Source: Rhodospirillaceae bacterium (lineage in GTDB: Bacteria > Pseudomonadota > Alphaproteobacteria > CACIAM-22H2). From it: a stretch of DNA of 64,000 nt. The stretch lies in contig JALHMR010000002.1 of assembly GCA_022843945.1 (NCBI GenBank), positions 1-64,000 on the forward strand, written 5' to 3'. Both the position numbers and the translations under genes were made by a program. The stretch's first letter is position 1, and every line of letters starts with the position of its first letter. Below, one piece after another: positions 43,105 through 51,863 of the stretch. The notes under the pieces are model-generated. The model saw nothing but the letters and a program-made list of their open reading frames with translations, did not search any database and was not told the origin of the DNA.

Positions 43105-43935
43105 TCAGACCACGCTCTGGTGGCGGGCGATGCAGGTGCGCAGGACCTCGTCGCCGTCCTTCTTCCACCAGTTGTTGGCCGAGAAGATCTCGACCTCGCA
43201 CTGGCCCGTGAAGCCGGTGGCCTCGACCCAGCCGCGGATGCGCGGGATGTCGATGACGCCGTCGCCCATCATGCCGCGATCGAGCAGCAGGTCGGCGGTC
43301 GGCACCAGCCAGTCGCAGACATGGAAGGCGAGCACGCGGCGGCCGGCGCGCCTGATCTGCGCCTCCAGCTCCGGGTCCCACCACAGGTGATAGATGTCGA
43401 CGGCGACGCCGACGCCGTCGCCGAGCGCGTCGCAGATGTCGTTGGCCTGGCGCAGGGTGTTCACGCAGGCCCGGTCGGCGGCGTACATCGGGTGCAGCGG
43501 CTCGATGGCCAGCGGCATGTTGTTGGCGCGCGCGTAGGGCAGGAGGGCGGCGATGCCGTCGCGCACCTGCTGGCGCGCATCGACGATATCCTTCGAGCCG
43601 GCGGGGATGCCGCCGACCACCAGCACGAGGCACTTGGCGCCCAGGGCCACCGCCTCGTCGACACAGCGCCGGTTCTCCTCAATGGCCTTCTGCCGGCCGG
43701 CGGCATCGGCGGCAGTGAACATGCCCCCGCGGCACAGGCCGGAGACCTGCAGCCCGTGCTGCTTGATCAGCTTCGCCGCCTTCTCGACGCCGCATTCATG
43801 CAGCTTGTCGCGCCAGGGCGCGATGCCGCCGATCCCGTGCCGGGCGCAGCCCTCGATCACCTGCTCCAGCGACCACTGCTTGACGGTCGCCGTGTTGATC
43901 GACAGCAGCGCCTTGTCCTTCGACAGGTCGCGCAT
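43105..43935 (-). CDS. Sugar phosphate isomerase/epimerase family TIM-barrel 1
   Basis: The 276-residue AP-endonuclease-2-like TIM barrel starts MRDLSKDKALLSINTATVKQWSLEQVIEGC. Metal-site residues are Glu in AIEPLHPMYA, Asp in AVDIYHLWWD, His in AFHVCDW and Glu in CEVEIFS. It probably epimerises or isomerises a sugar or inosose intermediate. ATG 43935 overlaps the DUF993 stop by 1 nt; the frame upstream to 44679 is a shadow. It is the last gene of the leftward sugar operon that starts at 48617. Confidence 0.9.
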   Translation of the reverse strand: MRDLSKDKALLSINTATVKQWSLEQVIEGCARHGIGGIAPWRDKLHECGVEKAAKLIKQHGLQVSGLCRGGMFTAADAAGRQKAIEENRRCVDEAVALGAKCLVLVVGGIPAGSKDIVDARQQVRDGIAALLPYARANNMPLAIEPLHPMYAADRACVNTLRQANDICDALGDGVGVAVDIYHLWWDPELEAQIRRAGRRVLAFHVCDWLVPTADLLLDRGMMGDGVIDIPRIRGWVEATGFTGQCEVEIFSANNWWKKDGDEVLRTCIARHQSVV

Positions 43936-45098
43936 CAGGCCTCGACGCCGCGCGTGGCCATCACCAGCCGCATGCGCGATGCGGCCTTCTCCGGGTCGCT
44001 GAGCAGGCCGGCGGCGTCGGCCAGGCGGAACAGCTCCGCCAGGTGCAGGGTCGAGCGCGTGCTTTCCTGGCCACCCAGCATCGTGAAATGGTCCTGGAAG
44101 CCATTCAGATAGGCGAGGAACACGACACCGGTTTTGTAGAAGCGCGTCGGCGCCTTGAAGATGTGGCGCGAGAGCGGGACCGTCGGTCCGAGGATGCCGC
44201 GGAAGGTCTTCTCGTCGCCGCGGGTCAGCGCGCCCAGAGCCGCGGCAGCGGCGGCGGCGATTGGATCGAAGATGCCGAGCAGGGCGTCGGAATAGCCATC
44301 CTTGTCGCCGGCGATCAGCTCGGCGTAGTTGAAGTCGTCGCCGGTGTACATGCGCACGCCCTTGGGCAGGCGCCGGCGCATGGCGATCTCCTTGTCCTTG
44401 TCGAGCAACGAGACCTTCACGCCGTCGACCTTGCGCGCGTTGGCAGCGATCATCTCGACCGCGACGTCCATCGCCTTCATGTGGTCGCCATGGCCCCAGT
44501 AGCCGGCCAGGGCGGGATCGAACATCTCGCCCAGCCAGTGGATGATCACCGGCTCCTTCACCTGGCCGAGGATGCGGCTGTAGACCTTGAGATAGTCGTC
44601 GGGCTTCTTCGCCGCCTTCACCAGGGCGCGGCTGGCCATCAGGATGATGCGGCCGCCGGCCTTCTCTACGGCCGAGCACTGCTCCTCGTAGGCGCGGATC
44701 ACGTCGTCGATCGTGACGCTGGCTGTCGCTTCGAGATGGTCGGTGCCGGCGCCGCTGGCGACGATGGCGCCCGGCGTGCCTTTAGCCGCGTCGACGCTGC
44801 GGGTGATCAGCTCCAGCGCGTGCTTCCAGTCCAGCCCCATGCCACGCTGCGCCGTGTCCATCGCCTCGGCCACGGCCATGCCCAGCGACCAGAGGTGCTG
44901 GCGGAAGGCGATGGTGCGCTCCCAGTCGATGCTGATATCCAGCCACGGGTCGTTGTCAGCCAGCGGGTTGGGCACGACATGCGCGGCCGCGTAGGCGACA
45001 CGGCTGAACGGCGGCTTGGCCGCGGGAAAATTACGCGGCGCCTTCGTCGTGTAGGCGGCGATAGGCCCGTTGGCGGTCGGGAGTTTCAGAGTCGGCAT
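43935..45098 (-). CDS. DUF993 (DHDPS-like) family protein
   Basis: This 387-residue protein matches the DUF993 family, TIM barrels distantly related to DHDPS aldolases. Conserved pieces are IDWERTIAFRQHLWSLGMAVAEAMDTAQRGMGLDW, PVIIHWLGEMFDPALAGYWG and VDGVKVSLLDKDKE, where the Lys in VKVSLLD could form a Schiff base. ATG 45098 with GAGG 8 nt upstream is taken as start; ATG 45104 is also possible, and the frame to 45143 would read through the palindromic element. In the operon it is the best candidate for an aldol or retro-aldol step. Confidence 0.88.
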   Translation of the reverse strand: MPTLKLPTANGPIAAYTTKAPRNFPAAKPPFSRVAYAAAHVVPNPLADNDPWLDISIDWERTIAFRQHLWSLGMAVAEAMDTAQRGMGLDWKHALELITRSVDAAKGTPGAIVASGAGTDHLEATASVTIDDVIRAYEEQCSAVEKAGGRIILMASRALVKAAKKPDDYLKVYSRILGQVKEPVIIHWLGEMFDPALAGYWGHGDHMKAMDVAVEMIAANARKVDGVKVSLLDKDKEIAMRRRLPKGVRMYTGDDFNYAELIAGDKDGYSDALLGIFDPIAAAAAAALGALTRGDEKTFRGILGPTVPLSRHIFKAPTRFYKTGVVFLAYLNGFQDHFTMLGGQESTRSTLHLAELFRLADAAGLLSDPEKAASRMRLVMATRGVEA

Positions 45099-45115
45099 GG
45101 GCATCACCTCACAAT

Positions 45116-45179
45116 CGTCATGCCGGCGAAAGCCGGTATCCATCGGATCGGATGGACCCCGGCTTTCGCCGGGGTGACG
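45116..45179. repeat. Palindromic element inside the sugar operon
   Basis: CGTCATGCCGGCGAAAGCCGG is followed by a small inverted centre (ATCCATCGGATCGGATGGA) and by CCCCGGCTTTCGCCGGGGTGACG. Both hairpins have GAAA or TTTC loops. It lies between the Gfo/Idh and DUF993 genes. Confidence 0.75.
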
Positions 45180-45192
45180 GGCAGTTTTTCGA

Positions 45193-46344
45193 TCAGATCT
45201 TCAGCTTCGGCAGATCGATCCATTTGCGCTGCTTCCAGCTCTTGAGACCGGCCTCGGCGAGCTGCACACCCTTGGCGGCTTCGAGCAGGTTCCACTTGAA
45301 CGGCGCGTTCTCGCAGAGGTGCCGGATGAACATCTCCCACTCGACCTTGAAGCCGTTGTCGTAGGTGCCCTTGCCGGCATATTCGGTCCAGGTCTTGAAG
45401 AGATCGATCGGCTGCGGCACATCGGGATTCCATACCGGGCGCGGCGTCTCGGCGCGCGACTGGGTCAGGCACTTGATCAGGCCGCTGACGGCCGAGCCTT
45501 GCGTGCCGTCCACCTGGAAGGTCACCAGATCGTCGCGGCGCGGGCGCGTGCACCACGAGGTATTGAACTGGGCGACGATACCGTTGCTCAGCTGGAACGT
45601 CGCATAGGCGGCGTCGTCGGTATCAGCCTTGTAGGGCTTGCCGCTTTCGTCCCAGCGTTGCTTGATGTTGTTGACGCCGAGGCACGATACGCTCTTCACA
45701 TCGCCGAAGATGTTGTCGAGCAGATAGCGCCAGTGGCAGAGCATGTCGAGGATAATGCCGCCACCGTCCTTCTTCCGGTAGTTCCACGACGGCCGGTTGA
45801 GCGGCTCGGGCTGGCCCTCGAAGACCCAGTAGCCGAAATCAGCCTTGACCGACAGGATGCGACCGAAGAACCCGTCATCGATCAGCTCTTTGATCTTCAT
45901 CAGCCCGGGCAGGAAGATCTTGTCCTGCACCACGCCGTTCTTCACGCGGGCCTTCTTGGCCGCCTTGGCAAGCGAGAGGGCGTCTTTGAGGTTCTCGGCG
46001 GTGGGCTTCTCGCAATAGATGTGCTTACCGGCGGCGATGGCCTGCTTGACCAGCTTGGCGCGCAGCTTGGTGGTTGCCGCGTCGAAGAACACCGTGTCCT
46101 TCTTGTCCTTGAGCGCCGCCGTGAGGTCGGTCGTCCAGCGCTCGATGCCGTGCTCGCGCGCCAGCTTCTCCAGCTTGCCGGCGTCGCGGCCGACCAGGAT
46201 CGGGTCGGGCATGACACGGTCGCCGTTCTTGAGGGCGACACCGCCCTGCTTGCGGATGGCGACGATCGAGCGGATGAGATGCTGGTTCATGCCCATGCGT
46301 CCGGTGACGCCGTTCATGATGATGCCGAGACGCTGCTGAGCCAT
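45193..46344 (-). CDS. Gfo/Idh/MocA family NAD(P)-dependent oxidoreductase
   Basis: The 383-residue dehydrogenase has an N-terminal Rossmann fold (RLGIIMNGVTGRMGMNQHLIRSI) and the diagnostic CEKPTAENLKDAL motif with its catalytic Lys near residue 113. The C-terminal domain contains GGGIILDMLCHWRYLLDNIFGD, where the His-x-x-Arg region corresponds to the catalytic His of the family. It is expected to oxidise a sugar, inositol or sugar acid. It sits 12 nt after the enolase-type gene in the leftward operon. Confidence 0.92.
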   Translation of the reverse strand: MAQQRLGIIMNGVTGRMGMNQHLIRSIVAIRKQGGVALKNGDRVMPDPILVGRDAGKLEKLAREHGIERWTTDLTAALKDKKDTVFFDAATTKLRAKLVKQAIAAGKHIYCEKPTAENLKDALSLAKAAKKARVKNGVVQDKIFLPGLMKIKELIDDGFFGRILSVKADFGYWVFEGQPEPLNRPSWNYRKKDGGGIILDMLCHWRYLLDNIFGDVKSVSCLGVNNIKQRWDESGKPYKADTDDAAYATFQLSNGIVAQFNTSWCTRPRRDDLVTFQVDGTQGSAVSGLIKCLTQSRAETPRPVWNPDVPQPIDLFKTWTEYAGKGTYDNGFKVEWEMFIRHLCENAPFKWNLLEAAKGVQLAEAGLKSWKQRKWIDLPKLKI

Positions 46345-46356
46345 GGACGATTCCCT

Positions 46357-47790
46357 CTAAGCGGAAGCGGTGATGAAGGTGGAGCGGGGCTGCGGCATGA
46401 GCCGCATCTCCCGCCAGTCGGGTTCAGCGCTGACGGCGAAGCCGGGACCCGCGAGCGAGCCGATGGCGAGCTGGCCGTTGGCGATCTTCAGCCGGACCTT
46501 GCCGTCGGTCCGGTGATAGAGGTCGTGGTGGGCCGCCAGGAAACGGTCGGTCTCCGCCTTGGGCGCGCCGGCGAAGCCGTCGACGTAATGGTGGCCATTG
46601 CGCTCCACATGCGTGAGGCCGATGAGATTGACCAGCGCAAGGTCCTGCTGCACGCAGATACCGGCCTGGGTGGTCAGGTCTTCGGCGGACATCAGATGGT
46701 CGCTGCCCCACTGCTGCACACGCGCGGCATTAATCAGCGACTTGTAGAAGCCCTTGCAGGTCTTCGACGAGATGCCGGCATAGCCGAGAGCCTTAGCGCG
46801 GGGGAAGACATCGAGCGTATCGTCGCTCTCGTCGATGATCACCGGCTTCAGGGCCGCGAGCGTCCTGACGTCGCGCGCCAATGCCTGTTGGCGCTTGATC
46901 GGTTGCTCGATAAACACCACTGAGTCAGCGAGGCGCTGGAGGGCTGGCGTCTCCTGGATCCTGTGCCAGAGCGCGATGACCGCCTCGACGTCGTCGTATT
47001 GCTCGTTTCCATCCAGGGTAGAACGATAAGTGGGCCCGCGATCGAGCACTGCGGCTATCGCGGTCAGGCGCGCGATGTCGGCCGCGATGTCGCCGCCCAC
47101 TTTCAGCTTGAACCAGGTATGGCCGTAGGCCGCGCAGACCTCTTCGAGCGTTTCCGGCAGGCCGTCATCGACCCGGGATTTCACGTCGGCCGCGGTGATG
47201 GGGTCGACAAGGCCGACAGTGTGGCGGGCGGCAATACTCGACGCTGGCTTTCGGCTGCCGAGGAAGCCGTCAAAGTCGAAGCCCCGCAGATCGGGGGCGA
47301 GCTGGGTCGGCTCGATGCCGGCCAGATTGCGCTGGGTAGCCGCGTAGAACGACAGGCCTTCGAGCCGGCAGAGCGCGTCGAAGAGAGCGCGGTCGAGCAG
47401 CGCCGGCCCGTAGCAGGCGATCAGCGCGTTGAGACCGAGATCCTTGCAAATGTCGATCTGCGCCCGGTAGTGCGCACTGAAGAAGCCGAAGGCCGTTCGG
47501 GCGACGCGGTCGCCTGTGTAGAGCTCGCGCGCGGTCTTGGCCGACAGGCGGAGCTGCTCGAAATTGTCCTCGTTGGTCAGCGCCAGGTTCTTGTCGAACC
47601 ACTTGGGCGCCAGCATTTCCGCCGCCATGCCCCAGCCCGAGCGGCCGTTGGCCAGCTCGATGCGGGCACGCAGGAAAAGCTGCGGGCATTCGGTCAGCGT
47701 CACCACGCCGAAACGGAAGGGCAGGCGCAGGCGTACGTCGCGCTCGAAGAGCTCGACCTCGCGCAGCCGGAAAGCGGGGGCGGCGCTCAC
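46357..47790 (-). CDS. Long enolase-superfamily protein (muconate-lactonizing type)
   Basis: At 477 residues this is about 100 longer than usual enolase-superfamily enzymes. It has a KxK motif (WFKLKVGGD), a first metal Asp in LDGNEQYDD, Glu in VFIEQPIKRQ, Asp/Glu in IIDESDDTLD and a second Lys in SSKTCKGFYKSL, as in the MLE subgroup. The extra length lies mostly before the barrel (about residues 60-200). GTG 47790, with GGAGG 7 nt upstream and a 4-nt overlap with the upstream gene, is the start; the frame to 48321 is noise. Likely a dehydratase or epimerase of the same sugar pathway. Confidence 0.85.
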   Translation of the reverse strand: MSAAPAFRLREVELFERDVRLRLPFRFGVVTLTECPQLFLRARIELANGRSGWGMAAEMLAPKWFDKNLALTNEDNFEQLRLSAKTARELYTGDRVARTAFGFFSAHYRAQIDICKDLGLNALIACYGPALLDRALFDALCRLEGLSFYAATQRNLAGIEPTQLAPDLRGFDFDGFLGSRKPASSIAARHTVGLVDPITAADVKSRVDDGLPETLEEVCAAYGHTWFKLKVGGDIAADIARLTAIAAVLDRGPTYRSTLDGNEQYDDVEAVIALWHRIQETPALQRLADSVVFIEQPIKRQQALARDVRTLAALKPVIIDESDDTLDVFPRAKALGYAGISSKTCKGFYKSLINAARVQQWGSDHLMSAEDLTTQAGICVQQDLALVNLIGLTHVERNGHHYVDGFAGAPKAETDRFLAAHHDLYHRTDGKVRLKIANGQLAIGSLAGPGFAVSAEPDWREMRLMPQPRSTFITASA

Positions 47791-48617
47791 GCTTGCGCCT
47801 CCAGGATGCCGCGCACATAGCCGATGGCACGTGCGGCGGCGGCCGGCCCGTCGGGGATGTAGTCGAACGGCTCGACCGAGACGGCGCCGGTATAGCGGTT
47901 GCGCTTGAGAGCCGCGAAGACGGGCGCGAATTTCTCCGTGCCCTGGCCGGGCCCGCGGCGGTTGCGGTCGTTGACCTGGACATGGGCGACGAGGCCGGTC
48001 GGCAGCCACTGGTCGATCAGCTCCGGCAGGGATTGCGTCTCGCTGAGGCCCGCTGAGCTGGTGTCGAGCATGGTGCGGATGGCCGGGCTGCCGATCTGGG
48101 CGACGATCTCGGCCGCCTCCTTGAGTGTGTTGACGATCGGCGTCTGGTCCTTGGACAAGGGCTCGATGCAGTAGGAGACGCCGGCGCGCTCGGCCGTCTC
48201 GGCGACCGCCGCCCAGCACTCGACGGCCCGGGCCCGCGCTGTCTGATGGGTGTCGCCCGTTGCGATGCCGCGCTGCGCGGGTGAGCCATGGACCAGCACC
48301 GTGCCGCCCAGGGCGGCGCACAGATCGATCAGCCGGCGCATGACGTCGATCGTGTTGGCGCGCACATTCTTGTCCGGCGAGGTGATCGACAGCCCCTTGG
48401 GCGTCACCAGCAGCCAGTGCAGGCCGACGACAGTGAGGCCGGCTGCCTCGACCGTGCCGCGGATGCGGGTGCGCTCGGTCGTCCCCAGCAGATGAGGCTG
48501 CTCACCCAGGGTGAAGGGAGCCAGTTCCAACCCGTCATAGCCCAGCGCCGCGGCGAAAGCGCACTGCTCCGCCAGGCTTTTGCCGGCAATGACCTCGTTG
48601 CACAGGGCGATACGCAT
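47787..48617 (-). CDS. Sugar phosphate isomerase/epimerase family TIM-barrel 2
   Basis: The 276-residue protein starts MRIALCNEVIAGKSLAEQCAFAAALGYDGLELAPF. Metal-site residues are Glu in YCIEPLSKDQT, Asp in TMLDTSSAG, His in AHVQVNDRNRRGPGQG and Glu in AVSVEPFDY, a full set. It is the first gene of the leftward sugar operon and is only distantly similar to the paralogue at 43105. An operator of the GTAAC-N6-GTTAC type lies 14 bp upstream of its start. Confidence 0.92.
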   Translation of the reverse strand: MRIALCNEVIAGKSLAEQCAFAAALGYDGLELAPFTLGEQPHLLGTTERTRIRGTVEAAGLTVVGLHWLLVTPKGLSITSPDKNVRANTIDVMRRLIDLCAALGGTVLVHGSPAQRGIATGDTHQTARARAVECWAAVAETAERAGVSYCIEPLSKDQTPIVNTLKEAAEIVAQIGSPAIRTMLDTSSAGLSETQSLPELIDQWLPTGLVAHVQVNDRNRRGPGQGTEKFAPVFAALKRNRYTGAVSVEPFDYIPDGPAAAARAIGYVRGILEAQA

Positions 48618-48630
48618 GGGGGCTCAACTT

Positions 48631-48646
48631 GTAACCAGTTGGTTAC
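48631..48646. promoter_or_regulatory. Operator copy 1 (GTAAC-N6-GTTAC)
   Basis: GTAACCA-GT-TGGTTAC is an exact 7+2+7 inverted repeat located 14 bp upstream of the TIM-barrel 2 start. Read leftward it is GTAACCAACTGGTTAC. It matches the sites at 51761 and 56750. Confidence 0.75.
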
Positions 48647-50163
48647 TTACTACGGGAACCGCCGGCGATCAAGCTCCAGGCGCGCGCCCCGGCTTGTTGA
48701 ACCGCCGTGATGTTCATCGCCACCGCCAGCAGGCAGATGCCGAAGAGCACGGCGCTGATCGGCCGGGTGACAAAGGGGGTGAGGTCGCCGTCGGACAGCA
48801 CCAGACCGCGACGCAGGTTCTTGTCGAGCAGGTCGCCGAGCACGATGCCGAGAACGAACGGCGCCATCGGGTAGTTGTACTGCCGCAGGACGTAGCCGAG
48901 GATGCCGAAGCCGATCATGGTCCAGACATCGAAGAGCCGCTGCGCGATGGCGAACGAGCCGATGACGCACAGCACGAAGACGATCGGCATGATGATCTCG
49001 CGCGGCACCTGCAGGATCTTGATCAGCGGCCGCACGAGGAGAAGGCCAAAGACCAGGATGCCGATCGTCGCATAGAGCATCATGGCGACGACGTCGTAAA
49101 CGAACTGCGGGTTGTTCACCATGATCATCGGCCCGGGCTGCACACCGTGGATGATCATTGCGGCCATCAGCACGGCGGCCGGGGCGGAGCCCGGCACCTG
49201 CAGCGCCAGCACCGGGATCATGGCGCCCGGCACGCAGGCATTGTCGCCGGTCTCGGCCGCCATCAGGCCCTCGACGGAGCCTTTGCCGAACTTTTCGGGC
49301 TCCTTGCTGGCGCGCCTGGCGGCGGCGTAGGACGACCACGAGGCGACGTCTTCGCCTACGCCGGGGACGATGCCGATGAACGTCCCGATGATCCCGGAGC
49401 GAATGATCGTGCGCCAGTACTGCAGCACGTCGCGAATTCGCGGCAGGTAAGAATCGAAGCTGTGGATTTTCGCCCGGGTGACGCGCTCGCTCAGCACGCT
49501 CAGCACCTCGGCGAAGCCGAAGGCGCCGACCAGCGCCGGGATCAGCTGGAAGCCGCCGGCAAGATCGCGGCTGCCGAAGCTGAAGCGATCGTAGGCATGG
49601 ATCGAATCCTGGCCGATCGTGGCCACCAGCAGGCCGAGAAAACCGGCGAGCCAGCCTTTGAGGGCATCGTCGCCGGTGAGCGTGCCGGAGATAATGACGC
49701 CGAACAGGGCGAGCCAGAAGAACTCGAAGGCGCCGAACTTCAGGGCCAGCTCGCCGAGCACCGGCGTGAACAGGGCGAGCGCCACCATGCCGATTAGCGT
49801 GCCCAAGACCGAGCCGGTGGTGGAGATGCCCATGGCGCGGCCGGCAAGGCCCTGACGGGCGAGCTGGTAGCCGTCGAGGCAGGCGGCGGCGTTGGCCGGC
49901 GTGCCGGGGATATTCAGCAGGATAGCGCTGCGGCTGCCGCCGTAGATGGCGCCGACATAGGTGCAGACGAGGACGAGGAGAGCCACCTCGGGCTGCATCT
50001 TGAGGGTCAGCGTGGTCATCAATGCCACACCCATGGTCGCGGTCAGACCAGGGAGGGCACCGATGATCAGGCCAAGGAGAGTCGCTCCCGCGACGTAAGT
50101 CAGGGTCAGGGGATCGGCGAAATGCACCAGCGATGTGCCGAACAGGGAAAGCCCGTCGAGCAT
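48643..50163 (-). CDS. tctA: Tripartite tricarboxylate transporter large permease
   Basis: This 506-residue protein has about 11-12 hydrophobic segments and TctA motifs: GLIIGALPGLTATMGVALMTTLTLKM, YGGSRSAILLNIPGTPANAAACLDGYQLA and GIVPGVGEDVASWSSYAAARRASKEPEKFGKGSVEG. The frame runs upstream to 50385 but ATG 50163, 2 nt after the tctB stop, is the family start. It overlaps operator copy 1 by a few bases at its 3' end. It forms a secondary transporter with TctB and the receptor TctC. Confidence 0.95.
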   Translation of the reverse strand: MLDGLSLFGTSLVHFADPLTLTYVAGATLLGLIIGALPGLTATMGVALMTTLTLKMQPEVALLVLVCTYVGAIYGGSRSAILLNIPGTPANAAACLDGYQLARQGLAGRAMGISTTGSVLGTLIGMVALALFTPVLGELALKFGAFEFFWLALFGVIISGTLTGDDALKGWLAGFLGLLVATIGQDSIHAYDRFSFGSRDLAGGFQLIPALVGAFGFAEVLSVLSERVTRAKIHSFDSYLPRIRDVLQYWRTIIRSGIIGTFIGIVPGVGEDVASWSSYAAARRASKEPEKFGKGSVEGLMAAETGDNACVPGAMIPVLALQVPGSAPAAVLMAAMIIHGVQPGPMIMVNNPQFVYDVVAMMLYATIGILVFGLLLVRPLIKILQVPREIIMPIVFVLCVIGSFAIAQRLFDVWTMIGFGILGYVLRQYNYPMAPFVLGIVLGDLLDKNLRRGLVLSDGDLTPFVTRPISAVLFGICLLAVAMNITAVQQAGARAWSLIAGGSRSK

Positions 50164-50165
50164 GG

Positions 50166-50663
50166 CTAGGGTAGCCGCACCAGGAACAGCTCCTGGAAAA
50201 CGAGGGTGACGCCGGCGGCCGTGCCAACGGCGCAGAGCAGGGCCGTGACCGTGCCCCGGCCGAGCGTGCCGCTTGCCCGGTGCTCGGACCAGCGGAAGAC
50301 AAGGATGCTCACGAAGACGAACAGCGTCGTGGTCAGCCAGAAGGGCAGGCCCCGGCCGACCAGGCCGACGCCGTAGGCGACGCACAGGACGGCGGCGATC
50401 AGCAGGCGTGGTGTGAGCAGCTGCACGGCGGCGCCCTTTGCCGCGGCGCCGTCCGCCCGCAAACTTCGCACGAGAAGCGCCGTGCCCAGCACGATCAGCC
50501 CGATGCCGAGCGCTCCCGGCACAAGGCCCGGGGCGGTATACGGGTTGATGTGAAGGGCTTCCAGCCGGTCCATCGTCCAGGCGCCGTAGAAGACGGCGGC
50601 GCCGAAGACGATCCAGATCAGCGACCAGACGAGATCAGCGGACGCGGCTGGCCGCTCAGTCAT
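50166..50663 (-). CDS. tctB: Tripartite tricarboxylate transporter small permease
   Basis: The 165-residue protein has four hydrophobic segments, consistent with TctB. The start region LVWSLIWIVFGAAVFYGAWTMDRLEALHINPYTAPGLVPGALGIGLIVLGTALLVRSLR shows the conserved P-x-x-x-P loop after helix 1. It lies between the receptor and the large permease genes, separated from the receptor gene by a strong hairpin. Confidence 0.92.
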   Translation of the reverse strand: MTERPAASADLVWSLIWIVFGAAVFYGAWTMDRLEALHINPYTAPGLVPGALGIGLIVLGTALLVRSLRADGAAAKGAAVQLLTPRLLIAAVLCVAYGVGLVGRGLPFWLTTTLFVFVSILVFRWSEHRASGTLGRGTVTALLCAVGTAAGVTLVFQELFLVRLP

Positions 50664-50690
50664 GCCAGGGGCAAGTCCTCAAGCAGAAAA

Positions 50691-50723
50691 GGCGCGAGGC
50701 AAGCACGCGGCCCGCCTCGCGCC
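50691..50723 (-). terminator. Hairpin between tctC and tctB with T-run
   Basis: GGCGCGAGGC (50691-50700) and GCCTCGCGCC (50714-50723) form a perfect 10-bp stem with a 13-nt loop. On the transcribed strand it is followed by TTTTCTG. It sits 12 nt after the tctC stop and has the layout of an intrinsic terminator that is probably only partial. Confidence 0.75.
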
Positions 50724-50735
50724 TCGTCGTAAATG

Positions 50736-51743
50736 TCAGCTCTGCGGCTTCGGAATGCCGACGGTGTCCGGTGACACCTTGGCCTTGCCAGCCTCGAACA
50801 TCAGCCAGGAATTCGCCTGGACGGCGGGCATGGCGCGGGTCTGCGCTTCCGCACCCGCTGACGGAGCGAAGAGCGCGCCGCGGCTGGTGGCGTACTGCTT
50901 CAGGGCCGCCGAGTTGGCGATCTTATCGGCCCAGATCTTCTCCAGCGTGGCGATCACTTCCGCCGGCACGCCCTTGGGGATGAACACGCCGAAATAGTTC
51001 GTCGCGGCTTTAAAATTCGGGATCACCTGGGTGATCGGCGGAATGGATCCGAATCCCTCGAGCTCGATGGCCCGGTCGCCGACCACCGCCAGCGGGCGGA
51101 TGCGCTTACCGCGGATCATTTCGGCCTGCTCGACGGTGAGCTGCGTCGTCACCTGGGTCTCACCGGCGACCGTCGCCACGACCGCCGGGTTGCCGCCGTC
51201 ATAGGTGACATGGCGGTACTTCACCCCGGTGGCCCGCGCGATGGCTTCCATGGCGTTGTGGCCGGCCGAGGTCTGGCCCGCCGTTGCGACGGTGATCTCG
51301 CCGGGCTTGGCTTTCATCGCGTCGATGAGCTGCTGCAGCGACTGATAGGGCGTCGCGGGGTTGACACCCACGGTGGAGACATTGGCGACGTTGAGGAAGA
51401 GATGCCAGTCGGTGATCTTGGTGTCGAGCATGCCGAGCACCGGGTAGGTGCCGAGATCCTGGGCCGCGCCGGCCGTCCAGGTGTAGCCGTCCTTGGGGGC
51501 CTCGAGCGCGTTCTTGGTGCCGATCGAGCCGGAGGCGCCGGGCTGGTTGACCACGACGACCTTCTGGCCGAGGGCGCTTTCGAGCTCGGAAGCGGTGATG
51601 CGCGTCACCTGGTCGGTCGAGCCGCCGGGAGCCCAGGGCACGATGAGGTTGATCGGCTTGGTCGGCTTCCAGTTCTGGGCCGCGGCATCGCCGGCCACCA
51701 CTAGGCCAAGCGCGGCAATAGCCGTAAGGGCAATACGCTTCAT
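50736..51743 (-). CDS. tctC: Tripartite tricarboxylate transporter receptor
   Basis: The 335-residue periplasmic receptor has a signal peptide (cut near DAAAQNW). Family motifs are KPINLIVPWAPGGSTDQVTRITASELESALGQKVVVVNQPGASGSIGTKNALEAPKDGYTW in sequence order. It is first in the leftward tctCBA operon, and an operator copy (51761-51776) lies 17 bp upstream of the ATG. Ligand unknown; the regulon suggests a sugar acid. Confidence 0.94.
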   Translation of the reverse strand: MKRIALTAIAALGLVVAGDAAAQNWKPTKPINLIVPWAPGGSTDQVTRITASELESALGQKVVVVNQPGASGSIGTKNALEAPKDGYTWTAGAAQDLGTYPVLGMLDTKITDWHLFLNVANVSTVGVNPATPYQSLQQLIDAMKAKPGEITVATAGQTSAGHNAMEAIARATGVKYRHVTYDGGNPAVVATVAGETQVTTQLTVEQAEMIRGKRIRPLAVVGDRAIELEGFGSIPPITQVIPNFKAATNYFGVFIPKGVPAEVIATLEKIWADKIANSAALKQYATSRGALFAPSAGAEAQTRAMPAVQANSWLMFEAGKAKVSPDTVGIPKPQS

Positions 51744-51760
51744 CGTCGCCTCCCTGGTTT

Positions 51761-51776
51761 GTAACTGGTTGGTTAC
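51761..51776. promoter_or_regulatory. Operator copy 2 (GTAAC-N6-GTTAC)
   Basis: GTAAC-TGGTTG-GTTAC lies just upstream of tctC. Read in the direction of tctC it is GTAACCAACCAGTTAC, directly preceded by TACTAT, a possible -10. It differs from copy 1 in two bases. Confidence 0.75.
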
Positions 51777-51796
51777 ATAGTAGGGCAGGCCGGTCG

Positions 51797-51863
51797 GATG
51801 GGCAACAGGGGCAAAGCCCCGCCGCCCATCGATGCAACCGATGAAGGCTCTTAACGAAGAGCC
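51797..51863 (-). terminator. Double hairpin after kup
   Basis: The first stem, GGCTCTT/AAGAGCC (51846-51863), directly abuts the kup stop codon. A second, larger structure has GATGGGC/GCCCATC (51797-51803, 51824-51830) enclosing GGGGC-AAA-GCCCC. Together they should end the kup transcript before the tctC promoter. Confidence 0.6.

Noticed and set aside
48631-48646. Reading the palindrome as a terminator of tctA
   Set aside because: It overlaps the end of tctA but lies directly upstream of the next start, recurs at two other promoters, and its stem is short and not followed by T residues.
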